DNA of 64,000 bases from JAKLKS01 sp964370855 (lineage in GTDB: Bacteria; Planctomycetota; JAJSAM01; JAKLKS01): NCBI GenBank assembly GCA_964370855.1, contig CAYJMF010000001.1:62001-126000 (forward strand), written 5' to 3'. The notes under the pieces were generated by a model, which worked only from the letters and a program-made list of their open reading frames with translations, was not told where the DNA came from and did not search any database. A program made the position numbers and the translations under genes. Positions 44,908 to 54,373 of the stretch are shown piece by piece (within the stretch, counting starts at the first letter, position 1; every line of letters starts with the position of its first letter).

Positions 44908-45756
44908 ATGACGGGCCCGCCCTTCCTCCGCCTGGAGAACGTCTCGGTCGCCTTCCCCGGAGGGCATACCGCGCTCCGGTCCGTCACCGCAACGGTGGCC
45001 CGCGGGGAGCGCGCGATCCTGCTCGGGAGGAGCGGGGCGGGGAAGTCGACCCTGCTCCGCTGCCTGAACCTCCTCCAGCGCCCGACGGAGGGCCGCGTCC
45101 ACGTCGCGGACCTGGGGGACCTCGACGCCAGGGACGCCCTGCGCGAGCACCGCCGGCGCACGGGGATGGTCTTCCAGGACCACCACCTCATCGGCCGAAG
45201 GACGGCGCTCCAGAACGTCCTCACGGGGCGGCTGGGATTCCATTCCTCTCTCCGGTCCCTGCTCCCGATGCCCGCGGCGGACGTGCGGCTGGCCATGGAG
45301 TGCCTCGATCGGGTGGGCCTCGCCGACAAGGCCCTCCGCCGCGTCGATCGCATGAGCGGGGGCGAGCGTCAGCGCGTGGGGATCGCGAGGGCCCTCGTCC
45401 AGGGGCCCCGGCTCCTCCTCGCGGACGAGCCCGTGGCGAGCCTCGATCCCGCGACGGCGGAGCAGGTCCTGGACCTCCTGGTCAGGATCTGCCGCGAGGA
45501 CGGCCTGACGGCGGTCCTGAGCCTCCACCAGGTGGACCTGGCGCGAACGTACGGCGAGCGGATCCTCGGCCTGGCCCGCGGGGAGATCGTCTTCGACGGT
45601 CCCCCCTCGGACCTCGCCGAGGCGCCGCTTCGGCGCATCTACCGGGGCGCCGCGGAAGGCGGGACGGGAGTCCCGCCTTCGATCCGCGGTGCCGCCGGGA
45701 AGGCCTCGGAGTCCGGAAGGAGAGTGCATGATGGGGTGGCGATCGGGGTTGATTAG
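44908..45756 (+). CDS. ptxA: PtxA/PhnC, ATP-binding subunit of a phosphite/phosphonate ABC transporter
   Basis: Encodes 282 residues. Walker A is GRSGAGKST (40-48), the Q-loop is FQDHH (89-93), the ABC signature is MSGGERQRVGIARAL (149-163) and Walker B is LLLADEP (169-175), followed by the D-loop SLD and the H-loop LSLHQ. The FQDHHLIGR region is characteristic of PhnC-type importers. It is the first gene of a four-gene operon and overlaps ptxB by 29 nt. The last 30 residues beyond the usual PhnC end read through the ptxB start region. Because ptxD follows, phosphite is the likely main substrate, although phosphonate cannot be excluded. Confidence 0.9.
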   Translation: MTGPPFLRLENVSVAFPGGHTALRSVTATVARGERAILLGRSGAGKSTLLRCLNLLQRPTEGRVHVADLGDLDARDALREHRRRTGMVFQDHHLIGRRTALQNVLTGRLGFHSSLRSLLPMPAADVRLAMECLDRVGLADKALRRVDRMSGGERQRVGIARALVQGPRLLLADEPVASLDPATAEQVLDLLVRICREDGLTAVLSLHQVDLARTYGERILGLARGEIVFDGPPSDLAEAPLRRIYRGAAEGGTGVPPSIRGAAGKASESGRRVHDGVAIGVD

Positions 45757-46663
45757 CGCGGCCGCGCTCGCGGCCGTCGTCGCGACGGTCGCGGTGTCCG
45801 GGTGCGGCGGGGAGACGGCGTCCCCGGTGCCCGCGAGGGGCGGAGCGAAGCCCGAACCGGAGGCGCCGAAGTCGCGGGACCCGGAGATGCTCCGCGTCGC
45901 CCTCCTCCCCGACGAGAACGCCTCCAAGCTGATCCAGGACAACCAGGGGCTCAAGACCTACCTGGAGAAGGCGCTGGGGAAGAAGGTGGAACTGCACGTC
46001 CTCACCTCCTACGCGGCCATGGTCGAGGCCACGCGCAACAAGCACCTCGACCTCTGCTACTTCGGTCCGCTCTCCTACTGCATCGCGAAGGACCGGTGCG
46101 ACATCGAGTGCTTCGCCGCCAAGGTCAAGAACGGGGTCACGACCTACCAGTCCGTGGTCATCACGAACCCCGCCTCGGGAATCGAGAAGGTGGAGGACAT
46201 CCGCGGCAAGCGGATGGCCTACGGGGACCAGGCGTCCACCTCGAGCCACCTCATCCCCAAGGGGGTCCTCGCGGCCCGCGGGGTGAAGCCGGGGGACTAC
46301 CAGGAGTCCTTCCTCGGGAAGCACGACGCCGTGGCGCTGAACGTGATGCGCGGGAACGTGGACGCCGGGGGGCTCAGCAAGCCCATCTTCGAAGGGCTGC
46401 TGGAGAGGGGGACCATCGACCGCACGAAGGTGAAGGTCCTGGCCGAGTCCGACCCCATCCCCGACTACCCGTGGGCCATGCAGTCGGATCTCGAACCCGC
46501 GCTCAAGGCGAAGATCCGGGAGGCGTTCTACGGCCTGAAGGACGAGGCCATCCTCAAGCCGCTCAAGGCCGACGGCTTCGCGCCGATGGAGGACCGCAAC
46601 TACGACATCATCCGGAACGCGGCGAAGATCCTGAACCTGGACCTGGGGAAGCTGGAGAACTGA
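45728..46663 (+). CDS. ptxB: PtxB/PhnD, substrate-binding lipoprotein
   Basis: Encodes 311 residues from the first of two adjacent ATGs, with AAGGAG 7-8 nt upstream. Residues 1-25 are a lipoprotein signal ending VAVSGC, with Cys26 the lipidation site. The mature protein matches the PhnD/PtxB family: RVALLPDENASKLI, then TSYAAMVEATRNKHLDLCYFGPLSY, YQSVVITN, and the KRMAYGDQASTSSHLIPKG stretch that lines the ligand pocket. Such proteins bind phosphite, hypophosphite or phosphonates; pocket residues alone do not settle which. The 29-nt overlap with ptxA implies coupled translation. Confidence 0.92.
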   Translation: MMGWRSGLISAAALAAVVATVAVSGCGGETASPVPARGGAKPEPEAPKSRDPEMLRVALLPDENASKLIQDNQGLKTYLEKALGKKVELHVLTSYAAMVEATRNKHLDLCYFGPLSYCIAKDRCDIECFAAKVKNGVTTYQSVVITNPASGIEKVEDIRGKRMAYGDQASTSSHLIPKGVLAARGVKPGDYQESFLGKHDAVALNVMRGNVDAGGLSKPIFEGLLERGTIDRTKVKVLAESDPIPDYPWAMQSDLEPALKAKIREAFYGLKDEAILKPLKADGFAPMEDRNYDIIRNAAKILNLDLGKLEN

Positions 46664-46688
46664 GGCCCCGTCGGCGCCCGGACAGACC

Positions 46689-47501
46689 ATGGCCACCGCT
46701 CTCGCCGCCGCCCAGGAGGAGGTCCTCGCCGACCGCAGCCGCAGCGCGCGGGTCCGCGGCGGCCAGGCCGGGTTCATCCTGGCCGTCGTGGCCCTCAGCC
46801 TGTGGTACGGCGGGTTCTTCGACCCGGCGCGCTACGCGAAGGGCGCCGAGGGCATGATCCAGATCGTGTTCCGCGAGGGGATGCCCCCCGACTTCCGCCG
46901 CGCCCCGGCGTGGATCCGCCCCCTCGTCGACACCGTGGCGATGAGCATCGGTGGGACGGCGCTCTGCGTCGTCCTCTCCTTCGGGCTGGCCTTCCTGGCG
47001 GCGCGCAACACCTCGCCCCACCCGGTCGTCTACGCGGCCACCCGGTTCCTCCTGAACGCCATGCGGGCGGTGCCGGAGCTCATCCTGGGCATCCTGATCC
47101 TCGCCTGCGTGGGTCTCGGGATCCTGCCGGGCATCCTCGCGCTGGGGCTCCACTCGGCGGGGATGGTCGGGAAGTTCTACGCGGAGGCCATCGAGCACGC
47201 CGATCCCGCGCCCATCGAGGCCGTCCGCGCCTGCGGCGGCACCAACCTCCAGGTCCTCTGGCACGGCGTCCTGCCCCAGGTCCTCCCGCAGATGGCCGAC
47301 GTCTCCTTCTACCGGTGGGAGTTCAACTTCCGCGCCTCGACCGTGATGGGGATGGTCGGCTGCGGCGGGATCGGGTTCGAGCTCCACGCCGCCCTCAACC
47401 TCATGGCGTACCGGGAGGTCACGGCGCTCCTCCTCGTGGTCCTCGCCTGCGTCTCCCTCGTGGACGTGCTCAGCTCCGCGGTGCGCCGCCGGTTCCAGTG
47501 A
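46689..47501 (+). CDS. ptxC: PtxC/PhnE, permease of the phosphite/phosphonate transporter
   Basis: Encodes 270 residues with five to six membrane segments starting at about residues 26-44. The EAA coupling motif characteristic of binding-protein-dependent permeases is present as EAVRACGGTNLQVLWHGVLP (about 178-197). Other PhnE landmarks are RAVPELILGILILACVGLG and the late MGMVGCGGIGFELH. It lies 25 nt after ptxB; its stop TGA shares two bases with the GTG of ptxD (GTGA), so all four genes form one translational unit. Confidence 0.92.
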   Translation: MATALAAAQEEVLADRSRSARVRGGQAGFILAVVALSLWYGGFFDPARYAKGAEGMIQIVFREGMPPDFRRAPAWIRPLVDTVAMSIGGTALCVVLSFGLAFLAARNTSPHPVVYAATRFLLNAMRAVPELILGILILACVGLGILPGILALGLHSAGMVGKFYAEAIEHADPAPIEAVRACGGTNLQVLWHGVLPQVLPQMADVSFYRWEFNFRASTVMGMVGCGGIGFELHAALNLMAYREVTALLLVVLACVSLVDVLSSAVRRRFQ

Positions 47502-48520
47502 CGGGGAAGCGCGGGGTCCCGCCGGGTCGGGGTCGTCCCGTGGTGGTGGTCACCCACCGGGTCCACCCCCCGGTGGCGGAGGCGCTCGCGCGACGGGCGC
47601 GCGTCCTCCTCAACGACACGCGGGAGCCGCTCCCGCGGGAGACCCTGCGGACCCGCGCGAGGAAGGCGGACGCGATCCTCGTCTTCATGCCGGACCGGGT
47701 GGACGCGGAGTTCCTGGGGGGCTGTCCGAGGCTGCTCATCGTCGCCGGCGCGTTCAAGGGGGGTGACAACGTCGACGTGGAAGCCTGCACGCGGCGCGGC
47801 GTGTGGGTGAGCATCGTCCCCGACCTCCTGACCGGACCCACGGCGGACCTGGCGGTCACCCTGCTCCTGGCGTTGACCCGGCGGATCCTCGAGGGGGACC
47901 GGCGCGTGCGGTCTTCCCGCGGGGTGCGGTGGCGGCCGGTCCTGTACGGGGCCGGGCTGGAGGGGAGCACGGTCGGATTGGTCGGGTTCGGCTCCGTGGG
48001 CCGGGCCATCGCGCGACGTGTAGCGGCGTTCGGGGCGCGGGTGATCTTCTCGGACCCGGAAGCACCGGAGAACGCGGGGGCGCGCCGCGCCGGGCTGGCG
48101 GACCTCCTCGCGTCCTCCGATCACGTCGTCCTCGCGGCCCCGCTCCACCGGGAGACGTTCCACCTCCTGGACTCCGGTGCCCTGGCCCGCATGAAGCGGG
48201 GAGCGTTCCTGGTGAACGTGGGGCGCGGATCCGTCGTGGACGAGGCGGCCGTCGCGGCGGCGCTGGGCTCCGGAAGGCTGGGGGGCTACGCCGCCGACGT
48301 GTTCGAGATGGAGGACCTCTCCCGGCCGGATCGGCCGCGGCGGATCCCCCCGGCCCTGCTCGCCTTCCGGGACCGCACCGTGTTCACGCCGCACCTCGGG
48401 TCGGCCATCGCATCCGTCCGCCTCGCCATCGAGGAGGCCGCCGCGGCCAACATCCTCGACGTCCTCTCCGGGAAGCGCCCCCGCGATGCCGTGAACCTGC
48501 CGGTGCCGAACGGAGGGTGA
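47498..48520 (+). CDS. ptxD: PtxD, NAD-dependent phosphite dehydrogenase
   Basis: Encodes 340 residues, a D-2-hydroxyacid dehydrogenase fold. It oxidises phosphite to phosphate with reduction of NAD. PtxD-specific residues are all visible: MPDRVD (Met64), the catalytic Lys87 in AFKGGDN, Arg243 in GRGSVVDE, Glu272 in FEMED and His299 in PHLGSA, with Arg308 following. The NAD-binding loop is GFGSVGRA, and an acidic SDPEA after the second strand favours NAD over NADP. The start is GTG overlapping the ptxC stop; a run of GTG codons about 40 nt downstream is an alternative. Length and the GGYAADVFEMED block match characterised PtxD rather than ordinary glycerate dehydrogenases. Confidence 0.92.
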   Translation: MTGKRGVPPGRGRPVVVVTHRVHPPVAEALARRARVLLNDTREPLPRETLRTRARKADAILVFMPDRVDAEFLGGCPRLLIVAGAFKGGDNVDVEACTRRGVWVSIVPDLLTGPTADLAVTLLLALTRRILEGDRRVRSSRGVRWRPVLYGAGLEGSTVGLVGFGSVGRAIARRVAAFGARVIFSDPEAPENAGARRAGLADLLASSDHVVLAAPLHRETFHLLDSGALARMKRGAFLVNVGRGSVVDEAAVAAALGSGRLGGYAADVFEMEDLSRPDRPRRIPPALLAFRDRTVFTPHLGSAIASVRLAIEEAAAANILDVLSGKRPRDAVNLPVPNGG

Positions 48521-48600
48521 GTCTCGTGGCGCGGGCGACTCGCGGCACGACCCCGCGGGCCGCGGGAAGTCCTCCCTGGGGCCCCATCCCGACGAGAGGC

Positions 48601-51600
48601 CTACCGCGCATCCACCTCGACGCTCCCTCCGGCATCCACTTCCCGCAGGAAGGTGCGGAGGGTCCCGTCCTGGTCCTTCACCTGGATGCGGACCCTCCAG
48701 GTGCCCTCCGGGAGGCCGCGGAACCGGATCCTCCCGTTCTCCATGGCGTTCAAGCTCGCCGGAACCACGAGGGGCGCCTCTCCCACGAGCACCACCGCTT
48801 CCTGCACGTACGCCCCCTCCGCGAGGAGGACCCGGCAGTCGATGGACCGCCCCTGCCCGACCACCACCTCCACGGCAGGGCCTCCCGCCTTCAGCCCCCG
48901 CAGGACGGCGGCGCCGCGACCGTGCACCGAAACGACGGCGTCGTAGAGGACGCCCTCCTCGAGACACCGGAGGCGGATCTCGCCCTCGTCACCCGAGTCA
49001 TGAAGGCGTGCTTCCGGCTCCCCCTGCACCGCCAGGGCCACGTTCCACTCCAGACCAGCCGCCGCGGGATCCAGGCGGATGCGGATCTCCGGCCCGGGAT
49101 CCAGCACCAGGCGTACCCGCCCCGCGTCCGCCGACGTGGAGACCTCGACGGTGCCGGTCTCCTCGGGCGCTTCCGGGAGCGTGGCGGAGACCGTCACCGT
49201 TCCGGAGGGAAGGCGGCGGAGGACGTACCGGCCGTCCGGATCCGTGGTGCCGTCCTGGAGCGTCTCGTCGCTTCCGGCCCCGGTGCAACGGACCAGGGCG
49301 TTCGGGACGGGGCGCCCCGCGGGATCCTCGACCGCCACCTCGAGGATGTACGCCCGTAGCAGGCGCACCTCCGTGTCGGCGGCCTTCCATCCCATGATCA
49401 TGTGCGGATGGAGGTCGTCCACGGATCCGGGCGGATCCACCTCGAGCTCGAGCCTCTGCTCCGGGTCGAGGTCCCGCAGGGTCGCCACCCCGGTCGCGAG
49501 GGTCCCTCCGCTCCGCAGGGACTCGGCCTTCAGGTCCCTCTCCGGAGCGTACACCCGGACCCGGGCGCTGCCCACGGGCCGGCCCTCGGGATCGAGGACC
49601 ATCACACGCGCATCCACGGAACGGCGCAACCGCAGGACGACCTCTTCCGGACCCGGGCGGGCGGAGACCTCGACGGGGACGAACCCGCTCTCCCCGCAGG
49701 AGACGCGATGGCCACCGGATCCCAGTCGACCGAAGCGGAACCTCCCCTCGGAGTCCGTGACGGCGGTTTCCGCCCTCTTCCAGTCTTCCGCACCCCCGTC
49801 CGGATCCGTGAGGAACTCGATGAGCACATGGGCCCCGGCAAACGGACTCCCATCGGGGCCGAGGACCCGCCCGTGCAGGATCTCTTCAGGAGGCAGGCGG
49901 ATCTCGAAGGGTCCGTCCCCCAGAGGGACGGGTCCGATGGACGCGGACCCGTAGGGCAGGGGGCGCCCTTCCGCGTCGGCCGCATGGAAGGCGCAGATCC
50001 GGATGGTCCCAGGGAACCAGTGCTCTACCACCTCACTCGTTCCTACGCCTTCCTTGAAACTGTCACCGAATGAGGAGTAACCGCGCCGCCCCTCCACGGT
50101 CACCTTCACCTGGAGCTCGCCTGCGGGCACCGGGTTCCCCTCGGGGTCCAGGACACGGATCGTCAGCGTCCTGCGGATTTCCGGCGCCTCCTCCTCGGCC
50201 GGTTCGAACCGCAGGACGACCCGGACGTCCTCCTGGCCGGCGACCGCCGTCGCCTCCCCGCGATGCTCCCCCCCCTCGCCGGGGAGGGTGAGGGAGATCC
50301 CGCAGGGACCGGGGCGGAGGCCGGTGATCCGGAACCTCCCGAGCCCGTCGGTCCGCATGCCCGCAGGCTCCGGTCGATCGAAATCCTCCTCCCCGAACGG
50401 GTCCTCCTGCTTCGCCTCGGCCCAGGCGTCCACCGCCGGAGTCCCGTCCTCCATCACCGCCACGCCCGCAACAGAGTGGATCGCGCCCCCCGCGCCCGGC
50501 GGGAGGCGGATCACGATGCGTCCGCTCTCGGGAACCCCCTCGAACCACCGCTCGGCCTCGGCCAGGGAATCCCTTGGATGAACGGCCCAGACGCGGAGGG
50601 ACGTGTCGGGCACGCCCTCGAAGACGGCGATCCCGCTCCCGTCCGCGGGGACGCTCCCGCCGAGGTCCAGCTCCTCGTCCGGTAGGAGCCCCCCCTTCAA
50701 GCGGACGAGGGCACCCGCCGCCGGCGCTCCGTCCGCCGTCCGGACGGCCACTTCGAGGCGCCGCCCCGACCGGAGGAGGATGTCCACCCCGGTCCCGTCG
50801 CCCGCCTCCGCCATGTAGGGTCCTGCAGCGCCGATCACCCTGCCGTCGCGCCATGCGACGAAGCGCACCCGTTCGATCCCCTGGATCGCTCCGAACCGGA
50901 AGGTCCCGTCGGGGGCGGTGACGACCTCCGGGGGCAGGCAGGCGGCCTCGGGCACCCACACGTATCGCGACCGGAACCCCCCCTCCACCACGGTCCGCTC
51001 CGGCTTCACCGTCACCCCTCCGACGCCATGGCCGTCCGCCCCCAGCACGCTGCCGTGGATCCAGGGGGCGGGAACCACGTGGAGGTCCCGGACCGTCGCG
51101 CCTACGGGGAGGACGTCCAGGGTCGCGTCCGATCCGGCTTCGGTCGCGAGGTGCGGGGAAATCCACCCCTCCGCCAGGACCTCGACGGGGTGCCGGCCGG
51201 CGGGCAGTCCCTCGAAGCGGAACCGGCCCTCCGCGTCGGTCGTCGCCCGTGGACCGGTCCCGACCCCCGGGATTCCCCGAAAATCCTCGGGGGGGATCCG
51301 GACTTCGGCCCCCGGGACGGGGGCTTCCGTCCCCTCGACCAGCACGCGCCCGGAGACCGCCCCGGGCCGGGAGAGGCGGATCTCGATCCCCGCGGGGTCC
51401 CGGATGTCGGGAAGCGAGAGTCCGTCCTCCCTGCTCGAGTAACCCGGCGCCTCGGCGTGGAGGTAGAGGCCCTTCTCCGGTTCCGTCCGGAGGGCTGCGC
51501 GAAAACGGCCCTGGGAGTCCACCGGGACCGAGATGGCGGTGAGGAGTCCCGCCCAGGAGGAGTACCCCACGGAGATCCACCCGCCTCCCCGGCTCTTCAG

Positions 51601-52476
51601 GGTCACCCGTGCTCCCGGGACGGGCGCCCCGCCGGGCTCCTCGACGACCCTCCCGGAGACGACCTCCCCCGGACCGCCGACGATCAGGAGCACCTCCTCC
51701 GCGCACGGGAGCATCACCCGCGGACCCGCCTCCCTCCGCCGTCCCGGCTCCAATGCGAAGAGCTGGACGACGGTGCTCGGCAGGCCCTCGATGCGGAACG
51801 TCCCGTCGGCGGCCGTCGCGACGGGCGCGGGGTCGGCCCGCTCCTGATTCTCAAGGCAGACGCCGACCCGGCCGGTCCACGGGGTGCCGTCGGGGAGCGC
51901 GGCCCTGCCGCGGAGGGCGCAGGGGGCGTCGAGAAGGTGGATCTCGATGCCGGCGCGCCGGCCTTCCGCCCCCGCGAGCGGCCGGCCGTCGGCGTCGAGG
52001 AGGATGGCGACGGCCCCGGCCTGATCCAATCCCGCCCGGGCCTCCAGGAGGAACGCCCCCGCGCCCGGGTTGCGGACGGAGAAGCGCCCGTCACCTGCCG
52101 TTCGCACAAGCTCCCGCACGTCCGGCTCGAGGCCGTCGTAGAGGGACCCCCAGGACCGGAACCGGGAACCCTCCTCGTCCGCGTCCTCATCCCTCGGGAG
52201 ATCCGCCAGCCGCCGGACCGTCACTTCCGCCGCCGCGGGGCGTTCCTCCCGGAGGACCAGGCCCACGAGGGGGAGCGTCGGGACGGCCGGGGGCGCTTCC
52301 CCGGGACGGTCCGGCGGAGGAACCGCCGCTTCGCGGTGGATGCCGGCGGCGGGAACGGGAGGCCCCACGGGACCGGCCATCGGCGGGGGGTCTCTTCCGA
52401 TGCCCCGCAGGAGCGCCGCCGCGATGGCCGCCGCCGCCAGGGAGACGACGACCGCGGCGATCTTCCCTCCCTTCAT
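48601..52476 (-). CDS. Membrane-anchored carboxypeptidase-regulatory-like repeat protein, about 1290 residues
   Basis: Encodes 1291 residues. An N-terminal membrane helix (IAAVVVSLAAAAIAAALL, residues 6-23) and a Pro-rich linker lead into about eleven repeats (for example GRVVEEPGGAPVPGARVTL, GRVLVEGTEAPVPGAEVRI, VLDPEGNPVPAGELQVKV, VEDPAGRPVPNALVRCTG). No sigma domain and no LPXTG or lipid motif. It is convergent with ptxD, 80 nt away. Its C-terminus does not share the DLGEF tail of the proteins further left, so it belongs to a separate branch of the family. Presumed surface or periplasmic binding scaffold. Confidence 0.82.
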   Translation of the reverse strand: MKGGKIAAVVVSLAAAAIAAALLRGIGRDPPPMAGPVGPPVPAAGIHREAAVPPPDRPGEAPPAVPTLPLVGLVLREERPAAAEVTVRRLADLPRDEDADEEGSRFRSWGSLYDGLEPDVRELVRTAGDGRFSVRNPGAGAFLLEARAGLDQAGAVAILLDADGRPLAGAEGRRAGIEIHLLDAPCALRGRAALPDGTPWTGRVGVCLENQERADPAPVATAADGTFRIEGLPSTVVQLFALEPGRRREAGPRVMLPCAEEVLLIVGGPGEVVSGRVVEEPGGAPVPGARVTLKSRGGGWISVGYSSWAGLLTAISVPVDSQGRFRAALRTEPEKGLYLHAEAPGYSSREDGLSLPDIRDPAGIEIRLSRPGAVSGRVLVEGTEAPVPGAEVRIPPEDFRGIPGVGTGPRATTDAEGRFRFEGLPAGRHPVEVLAEGWISPHLATEAGSDATLDVLPVGATVRDLHVVPAPWIHGSVLGADGHGVGGVTVKPERTVVEGGFRSRYVWVPEAACLPPEVVTAPDGTFRFGAIQGIERVRFVAWRDGRVIGAAGPYMAEAGDGTGVDILLRSGRRLEVAVRTADGAPAAGALVRLKGGLLPDEELDLGGSVPADGSGIAVFEGVPDTSLRVWAVHPRDSLAEAERWFEGVPESGRIVIRLPPGAGGAIHSVAGVAVMEDGTPAVDAWAEAKQEDPFGEEDFDRPEPAGMRTDGLGRFRITGLRPGPCGISLTLPGEGGEHRGEATAVAGQEDVRVVLRFEPAEEEAPEIRRTLTIRVLDPEGNPVPAGELQVKVTVEGRRGYSSFGDSFKEGVGTSEVVEHWFPGTIRICAFHAADAEGRPLPYGSASIGPVPLGDGPFEIRLPPEEILHGRVLGPDGSPFAGAHVLIEFLTDPDGGAEDWKRAETAVTDSEGRFRFGRLGSGGHRVSCGESGFVPVEVSARPGPEEVVLRLRRSVDARVMVLDPEGRPVGSARVRVYAPERDLKAESLRSGGTLATGVATLRDLDPEQRLELEVDPPGSVDDLHPHMIMGWKAADTEVRLLRAYILEVAVEDPAGRPVPNALVRCTGAGSDETLQDGTTDPDGRYVLRRLPSGTVTVSATLPEAPEETGTVEVSTSADAGRVRLVLDPGPEIRIRLDPAAAGLEWNVALAVQGEPEARLHDSGDEGEIRLRCLEEGVLYDAVVSVHGRGAAVLRGLKAGGPAVEVVVGQGRSIDCRVLLAEGAYVQEAVVLVGEAPLVVPASLNAMENGRIRFRGLPEGTWRVRIQVKDQDGTLRTFLREVDAGGSVEVDAR

Positions 52477-52552
52477 CCCCCCATTCTGCCACGGGCGGGA
52501 GAGAGGCGCGGCGGGTGCTCATTCAAGGAGGAACGCGGCCCCGCCGCCGGGT

Positions 52553-54364
52553 TCACGGGAAGACGAGCCGCACCTCCCGCGTCTCGCCTCTCTCGAGGGT
52601 GACCTCCCCCGCCTCGACGAAAACGCCGTGGCGCTCGAGGAGGACAGACCAGGTCCCCGCGTGCAGGGACCGGAAGGGGACCCGGAACCTCCCGCCGAAG
52701 GAGCCGTCGTCGCCGGTCGTGTCGCACTCCGGACGACCGGTTCCGTCGGCACGGCGGAGGGTCACCTTGACGTTCGCCTGGGGCCGGCCCGCGGGACTCT
52801 CCACCCGGAACTCCAGGACCGCGAGGCGCTCCGACACGAGGACGACGGCGTCCCGCTCCCCGGCCGCGACCTCCGCCTCCACGGTCTCCATCCCCTCCGC
52901 GGAGGCCCGCAGGCGGACCGCGCCCTCCGGAATGCCCGTCAGGACGAAACTCCCGTCCTCCGCGGTGGAGGCCGCCGGGTTGCCGTACCAGGTCTCCGGG
53001 TCCACGATCATCGCGACGGTCCCCCGCCCCACCGGGTCCCCCCGGTCGTCGAGCACCCTCCCGCGGATCGTCCCGCCCCGCTCGAGGACGATGTCGCCGA
53101 GGTCCCGCGCCTCCCCGGGCCGGAGATCGAGGTCGCGCACGATGGGGACGAAGCCCGGCTCCCACGCGAGGAGCCGCACCGGGCCCGGCGGCAACTCCCC
53201 CGACGCGTAGTCCCACGGCCCCGCCTCGGGAGCGTCCTCCCGGGTCGCCCTCGCGCCGCAGACCACCCAACCCTCCCCGGGGCCCCGGCTCCCCTCGGGC
53301 AGGATCGCGCGGAAGGAGACCCGGGCCGGCCGCGGGAGGACGACGCGGAGGGGGGTGAACGCGTCCGGGACGGGAATCCCCTCCACGGTGCGCTCCTCGC
53401 ACCGGGAACTGAGGATCCAGGGCCCCGGGGGCAGGCCCGATACGCGGAAGGTGCCGTCAGGAGCGCTGGTCGCGCTCCGGGTGTCCCGCCACCCGCCGCC
53501 CTCCCTCTCGATTTCAGGCCGGATCCACACGCGGGCCTCCGCCAGTTTCGCCCCCGTGTCGTCCACCACGAGACCGCCGAGGGACTCCCCGGGGTCGAGG
53601 ACCAGCACGCGCTCGGCCCTCTCGCCGGCGGCGATGTCGGCGGAGACCTCGGCGTGGACGAAGGACGGTCCGTCGATCCGGACGAGGGCCGCCCCGGGCT
53701 CGAGCCCCTCGAGGAGGACGACGCCGGGCCCGTCGCGGCGGAAGGTCCTGCGGCGGCCCCCGTTCTCCACCTCGATCTCCATCCCCCCGTCCCCGAACCC
53801 GGCGGGCGCCTGGAGATCGAGCGCGAGCGCGGCCGGCTCCCGGAGCCGGAACTCCCGCTCGAGGATCCCGCCCGGCGCCGACCCGACGAGATCCGCGGCG
53901 GGGATCGAAGCCGCGCATCCGGTTGCCGCGGCGTAGGCGTGGTAGGCGACCCCCTCCTCGAGTCCGTCCACGCGGTAGCGGCCCTCCCCGTCGGTGCGGG
54001 CGGGGAGGGCGGCGCCGAGATCCTCGAAGCTCTCGAACCAGCCCTCGGGCAGTTCCGCGGCGTCGCGGTGGAGGCCGTCGAGGGGGCGCTCGGGAGCAAG
54101 GCGGAGGGCATCCCGGGGGAGGACCAGGATCCGCGCCCCGGCCGCGGGGGCGCCGTCGGGGGCGAGGACCCGACCCCGGAGCGAGCCGCCGCGACGGAGG
54201 CGGACGTCGACGGCGCTCTCCTCCTCGCGGACCTCCACCCACCGGCGGCCGAAGCCGTCGGCCTCCACGAGGAGGGTCGCCGCGTACCGCAACGGGAACG
54301 GGATCGCGAAGCGGCCCTCCCCGTCCGTGGCGGCGGTCGCAACGGCCGGGACCCGGCCCTGCAT
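52553..54364 (-). CDS. Repeat protein, downstream part of a gene interrupted by in-frame TGA
   Basis: The frame from ATG 54364 encodes 603 residues of carboxypeptidase-regulatory-like repeats (GRVLAPDGAPAAGARILVL, GLVVDDTGAKLAEARVWI, GRVLDDRGDPVGRGTVAM). It has no signal peptide or anchor of its own. It begins in the middle of a repeat whose first half is the end of the upstream frame (54374-55015), with which it is in phase. Only a TGA and three codons separate them. No ribosome binding site is clear before ATG 54364, although CCCCTCC lies there on the opposite sense. Most likely the 3' part of one gene broken by a nonsense mutation; re-initiation or readthrough remains possible. Confidence 0.6.
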   Translation of the reverse strand: MQGRVPAVATAATDGEGRFAIPFPLRYAATLLVEADGFGRRWVEVREEESAVDVRLRRGGSLRGRVLAPDGAPAAGARILVLPRDALRLAPERPLDGLHRDAAELPEGWFESFEDLGAALPARTDGEGRYRVDGLEEGVAYHAYAAATGCAASIPAADLVGSAPGGILEREFRLREPAALALDLQAPAGFGDGGMEIEVENGGRRRTFRRDGPGVVLLEGLEPGAALVRIDGPSFVHAEVSADIAAGERAERVLVLDPGESLGGLVVDDTGAKLAEARVWIRPEIEREGGGWRDTRSATSAPDGTFRVSGLPPGPWILSSRCEERTVEGIPVPDAFTPLRVVLPRPARVSFRAILPEGSRGPGEGWVVCGARATREDAPEAGPWDYASGELPPGPVRLLAWEPGFVPIVRDLDLRPGEARDLGDIVLERGGTIRGRVLDDRGDPVGRGTVAMIVDPETWYGNPAASTAEDGSFVLTGIPEGAVRLRASAEGMETVEAEVAAGERDAVVLVSERLAVLEFRVESPAGRPQANVKVTLRRADGTGRPECDTTGDDGSFGGRFRVPFRSLHAGTWSVLLERHGVFVEAGEVTLERGETREVRLVFP

Positions 54365-54373
54365 GGAGGGGCT

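Noticed and set aside
47498..48520. Ordinary 2-hydroxyacid or phosphoglycerate dehydrogenase
   Set aside because: The MPDRVD, AFKGGDN and GGYAADVFEMED blocks and the adjacent phosphite-type transporter fit PtxD specifically.
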